A stretch of DNA of 5,067 nt from DAOMOD01 sp964526035. Its GTDB lineage: Bacteria; Pseudomonadota; Gammaproteobacteria; Xanthomonadales; BPKI01. Position numbers and translations under genes: made by a program. This document shows positions 1 through 5,065 of the stretch, piece after piece (within the stretch, counting starts at the first letter, position 1; each line of letters starts with the position of its first letter). The notes below the pieces were generated by a model. It worked only from the letters and a program-made list of their open reading frames with translations. It had not been told where the DNA came from and did not search any database. The stretch is from NCBI GenBank assembly GCA_964526035.1, contig CAZGKE010000211.1, positions 1 through 5,067 of the forward strand, in the 5' to 3' direction.

Positions 1-216
1 ATGCCTGTCCCAGGGTTTGTCCCCCAGGGTTTGCAGGGTTTGTCGACTGCGACGTCGAGGCAGTAGCGGCGGTCCCCCGCTCCAGTCTTGCCGACGTCGA
101 GCGGAACAAACTTCGTGCCCTGCGTTTTTGCCGACCACAAGCTGAGCGTAGGGCTGCACCCGGAGCGCATCGAGGCGTACGAGGACGACGGCGGGGTCTC
201 GCTCCCCGAATCATGC
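1..216. other. Upstream region without a supportable gene
   Basis: This stretch precedes the operon promoter. Frame 3 on the plus strand is open from the window edge to a TAA at 222-224. Frame 1 is open from 67 into the MerR gene, and minus-strand frames are also open toward the left edge. In GC-rich DNA several open frames at once are expected, and I recognise none of the peptides. The frame-1 segment around 140-210 reads like protein (KLSVGLHPERIEAYEDDGG), so a broken gene remnant is possible, but nothing confirms it. There is no RNA gene or terminator that I can see. Confidence 0.4.
11..42. repeat. Three copies of CAGGGTTTG
   Basis: The nonamer CAGGGTTTG occurs at 11-19, 25-33 and 34-42. 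The last two copies are directly adjacent, and the first is offset by 14 bases. The copies are exact. The meaning is unknown: it could be a small tandem repeat, part of a mobile-element end lying to the left, or chance in G-rich sequence. Confidence 0.6.
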
Positions 217-246
217 TTGAATAAGACACTATTACTGTATTATATT
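217..246 (+). promoter_or_regulatory. Promoter of the merR-VIT/VWA operon
   Basis: An AT-rich island stands out from the GC-rich surroundings. TTGAAT at 217-222 fits a -35 box. TATATT at 241-246 (18-bp spacer) or the overlapping TATTAT at 238-243 (15-bp spacer) fits a -10 box. The predicted start of transcription is then about 250-253, at or next to the ATG of merR. MerR-type regulators often act on promoters with long spacers, and 18 bp is slightly long, so activation by the encoded regulator is conceivable. The boxes are seen; use of the promoter is inferred. Confidence 0.6.
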
Positions 247-250
247 ACTG
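230..250 (+). promoter_or_regulatory. Candidate operator: direct repeat and near-palindrome at the -10 box
   Basis: The octamer TATTACTG occurs twice, at 230-237 and 243-250, 13 bp apart start to start. Between and overlapping these copies, GTATTATATTAC (237-248) is a near-palindrome in which one symmetric base pair position fails. Either could bind a dimeric regulator, and both overlap the -10 region. The MerR-type protein encoded immediately downstream is the obvious candidate, by inference only. Classical MerR operators are dyads between the -35 and -10 boxes, so the direct repeat is not the textbook form. Confidence 0.4.
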
Positions 251-252
251 GC

Positions 253-672
253 ATGAATAGCGAGCGAAGGTTCACCCTGGACGAGATCGCCGCGTTGGCC
301 GAGCTCCCCCGTCGCACGGTCCGGTACTACATCCAGATCGGGCTGGTCGATCGCCCGCCGGGGATCGGCAAGGGCGCCTACTACACCCAAAGCCACGTCG
401 AGCAACTCCTGCTCGTGCGGAAGTGGCAGCTGGCGGGGCTGTCGTTGGAGCGGATCGGCGGGCTGCTCAAACAGCAAGCCACCGGCCCCCTGCCACCGAC
501 GCCGCGTCGCGCGGGCACCGTGGAGGTGTGGAGCCATCTGGTCGTCGCCGACGGTGTCGAGCTCACGCTCGAACCTGGCCGCGCTGGCCTCACGCCCGAG
601 CAGGTGCGGGCTTTCTTCCGTGCGGTGACGCAGATGTACACCCAGATCCACAAGAGCGAGGAAAAAGCATGA
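253..672 (+). CDS. MerR-family transcriptional regulator, small
   Basis: This gene encodes a 139-residue DNA-binding regulator. Residues about 7-75 form a MerR-type winged helix-turn-helix: FTLDEIAALAELPRRTVRYY contains the recognition helix, followed by a wing segment (GIGKGAYYTQSHVEQLLLVR) and the helix LAGLSLERIGGLL. The long dimerisation coiled coil of classical MerR proteins is missing. After a proline-rich linker (about 78-86) there is a short segment with GVELTLEPGRAG and then an amphipathic helix ending the protein. No cysteine is present, so thiol or Cys-coordinated metal sensing as in MerR, CueR or SoxR is not expected; the signal is unknown. I chose the ATG at 253 because the HTH starts seven residues later. 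The same frame is open upstream to a TTG at 88, but that extension would run through the promoter. There is no clear ribosome binding site before the ATG, which fits a leaderless mRNA. Its stop overlaps the next start (ATGA), so it is the first gene of the operon and likely its regulator. Confidence 0.88.
   Translation: MNSERRFTLDEIAALAELPRRTVRYYIQIGLVDRPPGIGKGAYYTQSHVEQLLLVRKWQLAGLSLERIGGLLKQQATGPLPPTPRRAGTVEVWSHLVVADGVELTLEPGRAGLTPEQVRAFFRAVTQMYTQIHKSEEKA
658..662 (+). promoter_or_regulatory. Ribosome binding site of the VIT/VWA gene
   Basis: GAGGA lies six bases before the ATG at 669, inside the last codons of merR. It fixes the VIT/VWA start at 669 rather than at the in-frame ATG at 423, which lies deep within merR. 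Confidence 0.75.
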
Positions 673-3071
673 ACAAGCTGGCATCGGCCTTGACCGGCCT
701 GGAGGGCGAACGCGTTGCCTTGTGCGACGTCGCGGTGACCGCGGTCCTGCAGGATCTGCTCGCCGAGGTGACGGTCTCGCAGACCTACCGCAACGACGAA
801 GCAACCAACATCGAAGCCGTCTACACCTTCCCCCTCCCCCTGGATGCCGTGCTGCTCGAACTGGATGTCGAGATCGGCGAACGCCGGCTCACGGGGACCG
901 TGGTCGAAAAGAAGGCCGCAGAGGCGAAGTACGAGGACGCCATCGAGTCAGGGGATGCGGCCGTGATGCTGGAGGTCATCGAGCCCGGCCTCTACACGAT
1001 GAACGTCGGCAACCTGTTGCCCGACGAGACGGCAAGGATCACCTTCCGCTATGCGCTCCTCTACCGCTGGACGGGGGAACGCCTGCGCTTGTTCCTGCCG
1101 ACCACCATCGCGCCGCGCTTCGGCGAGTCGCCCCACCTACCCCACCAGGCACCGGCAGCCTCGCTGACGGTCGAGAACACATTTTCGCTACGCGTGGAGG
1201 TGCTCGGCGCCTTGCGCAACGCCCAGTTCGTGTGCCCGTCCCATGCGGTCGATTTAGTGCATTCGGCGGAGAAGGCCGTGCTGTCGCTGCAGCAGCCCAA
1301 GGCCGTCATGGATCGCGACTTCATCCTCAACGTGAAGGCGCCGCAGGCAACGCGAAGCTTCGTCTTGTGCGGTGAGGACGGCACAGGCATAACGGCGCTC
1401 GCAAGCTTTCAACCCTTCTTCCCGGGCTTGCAGCAGCCGCGCCCACTGGCGCTCGCGATCGTCATCGACTGCTCCGGATCGATGCAGGGCGACTCCATGG
1501 AGCAGGCGAAGCGCGCGCTCGACGGCATTCTGGAAGGCTTGCAGCCGGAGGATCGGATAACGCTGGTCGCGTTCGGTAGTTCGACCCGCCTGCTCTCGCA
1601 ACACCTCCTGCCCTGCGACCAGACCAATCTCGCCAAGGCCCGGGATTTTGCGGCGTCGCTGGACGCGACCATGGGTGGCACCGAGATCGGCGACGCGCTG
1701 CAGGAGGCCTACGACGCGCTGGGCCGCACTGAAACGGCGGACATCTTCGTCGTGACCGATGGAGAAGTCTCCGCATGGGAGACCGTCGTCGACGAGGCGA
1801 CGAAGTCTGGGCACCGCATCTTCACGGTCGGCATCGGCAGCGCCGTCTCGGAGGCTTTCGTGCGCGCGCTCGCGGCTGGCACGGGTGGCGAGTGCGAGCT
1901 TGTGTCGCCGCAGGAGGGCATGGCCGACCGCGTGGTTCGCCACTTCGAGCGCATGCGCGCACCGCGCGCCAGGCGCGTGGCGGTTGGCTGGCCGGCAGGT
2001 GCCACCCACATCAGTCCGTCCAGGATCGGCGCCGTCTTCGAGGGCGACACCGTGGTTGCGTGCGCCTCCTTCGGTGGCCCGCCTGCGCACGGCAGCGCGA
2101 TCCTCGAGGTCGAGATCGACACAGGCGAGATCGTGCGCCAGGAATTGGCCTTTCTCACGGCGACGCCCGCGTCTTCCGCAGACGGCTTGTCCACCGTGGC
2201 GCGCGTCGCGGCTGCCGCGCGCGTGAAAGAACTCGATGACGTGGCGGGTCTCGAGACGGCGCTTCGCTACCGGCTGGTCAGTCCGTTGACCAACTGGCTG
2301 GTGATCGCGCCAAGGGCAGAGGGGGACAAGTCAACCGAACTGCCAGCTTTGATCAAAGTGCCCCAGACCCTGGCCGCGGGCTGGGGTGGGATGGGACGTG
2401 TCATGGCATCGGCATCCAGGTTCGACGTTCAATACGAGTACGACATCCCACTCTATTCAGACTACCAAGAGCCATTCCCTCCGGCATGGCTATCCGAGGA
2501 ACCGATGGCCCTCGATCCCGTGCTCCCTTCGGTCGCCCCGTCTGGCGTCGAACGGGTATCCGTCGCCGAGGTAGCCCGCTACGACAAACTGCCACCGCCC
2601 TACCTGCAACTCGTTGTGCAATGGCAGGCGAGCGCCTCGCGGATCCAGCTCGAAAATGCACAAGCATTACTCGAAGAGACGGGTGTCGCGGGCGAATTCG
2701 ACGCACTGTTCCAACTCGCCGATTCCCTGGCGCTGAACGCACGTCTCGTGCACGCCCTCGTACTGATCAGACTGCTCGAAGGACCACTCGACGCCTACCT
2801 GGAAGACGACTCGCGGATCTACCTCGTCGCCCTCGGCGAGGAGGTACGCGAAGCGGAGGACGCACTGCGCGCAATTGCTGCGGTCGGCGCGGACCTCGGC
2901 CGCGCACTCGGGCAGCGTGCGGCAGATGCTCTCTTCGTTCGACAATCGGACATGCGTTTGATGGCCCAACGCCTCGAGCGATGCGAGTCGATGCTCAAGG
3001 CGCTGGAGACGGGATTACAGGCAGCCGAGGCGCTCATTGTCGGGCGGCGCGCCTTGGAGGAGCACTCGTGA
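669..3071 (+). CDS. VIT and VWA domain-containing protein, probably cytoplasmic
   Basis: This gene encodes an 800-residue protein. Residues about 1-130 form a VIT (vault protein inter-alpha-trypsin) domain, including the typical YTFPLP, EKKAAEAKYEDA and VGNLLPDE (113-120) stretches. Residues about 258-425 form a von Willebrand factor A domain whose MIDAS metal site looks complete: DCSGSM (D267, S269, S271), T338 in MGGTEIG, and D364 in VVTDGE. A beta-rich segment follows, with ALRYRLVSPLTNWLVIA (from 531) matching the conserved segment of this VIT-VWA architecture. From about 641 the protein is helical and ends in a charged, Ala/Leu/Glu-rich probable coiled coil (718-800); I do not recognise this part. 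No signal peptide, transmembrane segment or sortase signal is visible, unlike the exported VIT-VWA proteins and more like the intracellular VWA5A type. VWA-MIDAS domains bind protein partners through a divalent ion, so a scaffold or adaptor role is likely; the partner is unknown. It overlaps merR by ATGA and the following frame by GTGA, which indicates translational coupling. Confidence 0.93.
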   Translation: MNKLASALTGLEGERVALCDVAVTAVLQDLLAEVTVSQTYRNDEATNIEAVYTFPLPLDAVLLELDVEIGERRLTGTVVEKKAAEAKYEDAIESGDAAVMLEVIEPGLYTMNVGNLLPDETARITFRYALLYRWTGERLRLFLPTTIAPRFGESPHLPHQAPAASLTVENTFSLRVEVLGALRNAQFVCPSHAVDLVHSAEKAVLSLQQPKAVMDRDFILNVKAPQATRSFVLCGEDGTGITALASFQPFFPGLQQPRPLALAIVIDCSGSMQGDSMEQAKRALDGILEGLQPEDRITLVAFGSSTRLLSQHLLPCDQTNLAKARDFAASLDATMGGTEIGDALQEAYDALGRTETADIFVVTDGEVSAWETVVDEATKSGHRIFTVGIGSAVSEAFVRALAAGTGGECELVSPQEGMADRVVRHFERMRAPRARRVAVGWPAGATHISPSRIGAVFEGDTVVACASFGGPPAHGSAILEVEIDTGEIVRQELAFLTATPASSADGLSTVARVAAAARVKELDDVAGLETALRYRLVSPLTNWLVIAPRAEGDKSTELPALIKVPQTLAAGWGGMGRVMASASRFDVQYEYDIPLYSDYQEPFPPAWLSEEPMALDPVLPSVAPSGVERVSVAEVARYDKLPPPYLQLVVQWQASASRIQLENAQALLEETGVAGEFDALFQLADSLALNARLVHALVLIRLLEGPLDAYLEDDSRIYLVALGEEVREAEDALRAIAAVGADLGRALGQRAADALFVRQSDMRLMAQRLERCESMLKALETGLQAAEALIVGRRALEEHS
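3056..3062 (+). promoter_or_regulatory. Strong ribosome binding site for a third operon gene
   Basis: GGAGGAG lies five bases before the GTG at 3068, within the last codons of the VIT/VWA gene. It is the best Shine-Dalgarno match in the operon, and it sits where a coupled downstream start would need it. Confidence 0.6.
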
Positions 3072-3087
3072 AGTTACGACGACTACT

Positions 3088-3101
3088 CCAGAGTCCAGAG
3101 T
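3088..3101. repeat. Tandem 7-bp repeat CCAGAGT x2
   Basis: CCAGAGT is repeated back to back at 3088-3094 and 3095-3101, followed by a partial CCA. It lies inside the start of the third frame. A 7-bp unit is not a multiple of three, so a copy gain or loss would shift that frame. Confidence 0.6.
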
Positions 3102-3129
3102 CCAAGCGTAGCGACCGATCGGCTAAACT

Positions 3130-3137
3130 GAAGTTCC
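3130..3137 (+). repeat. Candidate left terminal inverted repeat
   Basis: GAAGTTCC here is the exact reverse complement of GGAACTTC at 5058-5065. The two copies bracket the transposase gene symmetrically, 67 bases beyond its stop codon on the left and 146 bases beyond its start on the right. Confidence 0.45.
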
Positions 3138-3162
3138 TACACCCGAGAGACGAGTTTGCTTG

Positions 3163-3189
3163 CCGATTCAAGCAGATAGCTTGAATCGG
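3163..3189. terminator. Perfect 11-bp hairpin downstream of the transposase gene
   Basis: CCGATTCAAGC (3163-3173), loop AGATA, and GCTTGAATCGG (3179-3189) form a perfect 11-bp stem. It starts 15 bases after the transposase stop codon on the minus strand and also faces any plus-strand transcript leaving the operon. No run of T follows on either strand, so it is not a classical intrinsic terminator. It may act as a weak two-way terminator, protect the 3' end of mRNA, or be a structural part of the IS end. Confidence 0.5.
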
Positions 3190-3204
3190 GGTGCAGGGTT
3201 CTGT

Positions 3205-4911
3205 CTACACGGTGATTTGTCGGACCAGGTCCAGGGCGCGCTGCTGCTGTGCGCTGGCCACGGTAGTCAGCTCGAAGGTGGGCGCATCGGCGCCGGCGCC
3301 GGGTGCGCGCGAGGTGTTGCGCACGATGGTCGACAGCTCACTGAGCAGCGTCGAGAAGCTGTGCACCGTGGAGCCGTCGTCGAGTGTGCGCCGGCTCGCC
3401 TTGGCCTCGGCCGCGCGTGAGCGCTTCGCCGGCGCGACCGGATCGCGGGTGGCCTTCGCGTCCTGATCTTCATCGGCGAACATCAGCTCGCGCCACGCCT
3501 CGCGCAGGTGCCACTCGACGTAGTACGCGAGCATGCACAGCAAGATGTGTGCGCGCACGCGCTCGGGCAGGCGGTGGTGGATGGGGCGCACGTGCAGGTC
3601 GACGCTCTTCATCGAGCGAAAGCCGCGCTCGACCTGCGCCAGTAGCTTGTAGTAGCGCACGCACTGCGCATCGTCTGCCTGCACCGCGGGCAGCGAGGTG
3701 CGGATGATGTACAGCCCGTCGAGCGCCGCCTCGGTGGCGATGCTCTCGGTGTTGCGCGCGAAGCCGAATACATCTTCGGTGATGTCGAGTTCGAAGTGCT
3801 TGGCAACCTTGTACTGGTTGAGCACCTTGCCCACGCGCACGCCAATCTTGTCCTGACCGCGCAGGCGCCCGGCGGCGACGCTGGCGCGCACCTTCTCGAG
3901 GTTGGCCTCGGTGGCTTGCAGCAGCGATTCGCGCTTGTGCGCGCGCAGCTTCGCGAGTTCGATATTGCGACACGCGACCAGGCGTTCACCCGGGTAGTTC
4001 GGGTGCGTGAACTCGAACAGGTTGCGCTCGTCGAACAGGTCCAGTTGAACCGCGCCCTGCTCGAGCAGGGCGCGGATGGACACGCTTTTCAGCGCGGTGA
4101 TCCAGCCCATCCCATCGTGCTCGCGCAGCTCATCGATGCTCTTGTGCGAGAGCATGCCGCGATCGCCAACGATCACGATCTCGGCGATGCCGAACTCTTC
4201 GCGCACCCGCTGCACCTGTGGCAGCAACGTCTTCGCATCGGCGGTGTTGCCCTCGTGCACCGAGACGGCCACCGGGCAACCGCGAAGATCGGTGAGCAAG
4301 CCGTAGTTCACCTGCAGCTTGCCCTTCTTGCCATCGCGGTTGTAACCCAGGCGTGCCAGCGGGCAGGTGCTGCCCTCGAAGTAGCTCGAGGACAAATCGT
4401 AGAGCACCAGGGCGCCGGTCTCGAGATGGCGCGCCGCGAGCTTTTTCTCGATCGCGCCCTGGCGCTCGAGCAACCAGTCCATGGCGCCGTACAGATCATC
4501 CTCGTTGGCATCGGCCACCCCAAAGTCCTCGGCCAGCGTGGTGCTGTGCCACCAGCGCGTGGTCGCCAGCTTGGTGTGCGGGGCAAGGATGCGTGCGGCC
4601 ACCATCGCCAGCACCAGGGCGCGCTCGCGACTTGGGCGGGCGCCCAGCAGGCCCGGCAACCCGAGTCTCGACATGGCTACATCAACAGCCTCCACGTGAC
4701 CGTGAGGGCGCGAGCGCACGACCTCGAACAACGTCTCGGCCGGGTACAGGGGCTGACCCTTGAGAACGGCGCGGATGGCCATGAGCTGCTGGTCTGACAG
4801 CGATGAAAGATTGGCAAGCGTGCGCTTTCGAACCTTCTTGCCATCGCGGTAGGACTCGCGCAGCAGGTACGCGGGACGCGAGTTGCGGTTCGGTACGATG
4901 TCGATGTGCAT
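3205..4911 (-). CDS. IS1634-family (IS4-like) DDE transposase
   Basis: This 568-residue protein would cut and join the ends of the surrounding element by the DDE two-metal mechanism. Visible catalytic positions are D172 in VLYDLSSSYFEG, D250 in VIVGDRGMLS, and E428 in LLAQVERGFRSMKS. The IS4-group Y-(2)-R-(3)-E-(6)-K signature is present except that the R position is a leucine: Y421, L424, E428, K435. The N-terminal segment (HIDIVPNRNSRPAYLLRESYRDGKKVRKRTLANL) and the GNTADAKTL stretch are typical of IS1634-type transposases. The helical segment after the glutamate (RVRAHILLCMLAYYVEWHLREAW) is normal for the family. The last ~90 residues are Ala/Arg-rich and less conserved in appearance. Length and frame are intact, so the gene could be active. 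The ATG at 4911 is chosen because the conserved N-terminus begins there. No ribosome binding site precedes it, and the promoter suggests a leaderless mRNA. The gene is convergent with the operon. Confidence 0.95.
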   Translation of the reverse strand: MHIDIVPNRNSRPAYLLRESYRDGKKVRKRTLANLSSLSDQQLMAIRAVLKGQPLYPAETLFEVVRSRPHGHVEAVDVAMSRLGLPGLLGARPSRERALVLAMVAARILAPHTKLATTRWWHSTTLAEDFGVADANEDDLYGAMDWLLERQGAIEKKLAARHLETGALVLYDLSSSYFEGSTCPLARLGYNRDGKKGKLQVNYGLLTDLRGCPVAVSVHEGNTADAKTLLPQVQRVREEFGIAEIVIVGDRGMLSHKSIDELREHDGMGWITALKSVSIRALLEQGAVQLDLFDERNLFEFTHPNYPGERLVACRNIELAKLRAHKRESLLQATEANLEKVRASVAAGRLRGQDKIGVRVGKVLNQYKVAKHFELDITEDVFGFARNTESIATEAALDGLYIIRTSLPAVQADDAQCVRYYKLLAQVERGFRSMKSVDLHVRPIHHRLPERVRAHILLCMLAYYVEWHLREAWRELMFADEDQDAKATRDPVAPAKRSRAAEAKASRRTLDDGSTVHSFSTLLSELSTIVRNTSRAPGAGADAPTFELTTVASAQQQRALDLVRQITV

Positions 4912-4917
4912 GGGTGC

Positions 4918-4945
4918 ATTCTAGCCGATCGGAGCCGCAATGCAA
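4918..4945 (-). promoter_or_regulatory. Transposase promoter
   Basis: On the minus strand TAGAAT (4923-4918) is a good -10 box. TTGCAT (4945-4940) is a weak -35 box with a 16-bp spacer. The palindrome CCGATCGG lies in the spacer just upstream of the -10. Only six bases separate the -10 box from the ATG at 4911, so transcription should start at or beside the start codon. Confidence 0.55.
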
Positions 4946-4985
4946 CGTATTCGAGCGGTGTTACATGGCTACATATCGAGCGTTG

Positions 4986-5006
4986 AAAAAGGCGCCACCC
5001 AGCGCC
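4986..5006 (-). terminator. Leftward intrinsic terminator upstream of the transposase
   Basis: Read on the minus strand, GGCGC (5006-5002), a six-base loop, and GCGCC (4995-4991) form an all-GC 5-bp stem followed directly by TTTTT (4990-4986). It points toward the transposase and lies before its promoter. It would therefore stop transcripts entering from outside, as many insertion sequences do to keep transposase levels low. The stem is short. An open minus-strand frame ending at 4961 crosses it, so it could instead belong to a gene end. Confidence 0.5.
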
Positions 5007-5029
5007 AAGTCGTTCTTGTACAACGACTT
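5007..5029. repeat. Perfect 8-bp inverted repeat next to the terminator
   Basis: AAGTCGTT (5007-5014) and AACGACTT (5022-5029) are separated by a seven-base loop and lie directly beside the GC-rich terminator hairpin. Together they make two tandem hairpins in any leftward transcript entering the element. The role could be read-in protection or a transposase-binding site. Confidence 0.5.
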
Positions 5030-5057
5030 CTCAGCCGTCCCGGTCAAGAAAGTCGCT

Positions 5058-5065
5058 GGAACTTC
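5058..5065 (-). repeat. Candidate right terminal inverted repeat
   Basis: GGAACTTC is the inverted partner of 3130-3137. It stops two bases before the end of the window, so the outer boundary cannot be verified here. Confidence 0.45.

Larger units (their letters stand above)
3068..3184 (+). pseudogene. 5' fragment of a third operon gene, cut by the insertion sequence
   Basis: A GTG at 3068 overlaps the TGA of the VIT/VWA gene (GTGA) and is preceded at five bases by GGAGGAG. The frame runs 38 codons to a TGA at 3182-3184. Only the first 20 codons (starting MKLRRLLQSPESK, basic and polar) lie before the inferred left end of the insertion sequence at 3128. The remainder would be element sequence read by chance. 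I infer that a third, translationally coupled gene was interrupted here and continues beyond the right end of the element, outside the window. The fragment is too short to assign a family. A less likely reading is a genuine 38-residue peptide, or no gene at all. Confidence 0.5.

Noticed and set aside
1..170. Possible gene divergent from merR (minus-strand ATG at 170, open to the left edge)
   Set aside because: All reading frames here are partly open because of base composition, no ribosome binding site is seen, and the peptide is not recognisable. It cannot be excluded because it runs off the window.
88..252. Upstream extension of merR from a TTG at 88
   Set aside because: The added 55 residues precede a MerR HTH that normally lies at the N-terminus, and they run through the AT-rich promoter. 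The ATG at 253 fits better.
423..668. In-frame upstream extension of the VIT/VWA gene to the ATG at 423
   Set aside because: It would overlap almost all of merR, the added 82 residues are Arg/Ala-rich and unlike any domain, and a good ribosome binding site supports the ATG at 669.
232..804. 190-codon minus-strand frame opposite merR
   Set aside because: Arg/Pro-rich shadow spanning the promoter, the whole of merR and the start of the VIT/VWA gene.
1254..2090. 278-codon minus-strand frame inside the VIT/VWA gene
   Set aside because: Arg/Ala/His-rich shadow opposite the VWA domain, where the plus strand has intact MIDAS residues.
3796..4797. Long open frame of 333 codons on the plus strand, antisense to the transposase
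   Set aside because: It mirrors the transposase codons in GC-rich DNA, its product is a low-complexity Ala/Leu/Gln/His-rich string matching no family I know, and it has no promoter or ribosome binding site. The transposase on the other strand has clear DDE motifs.
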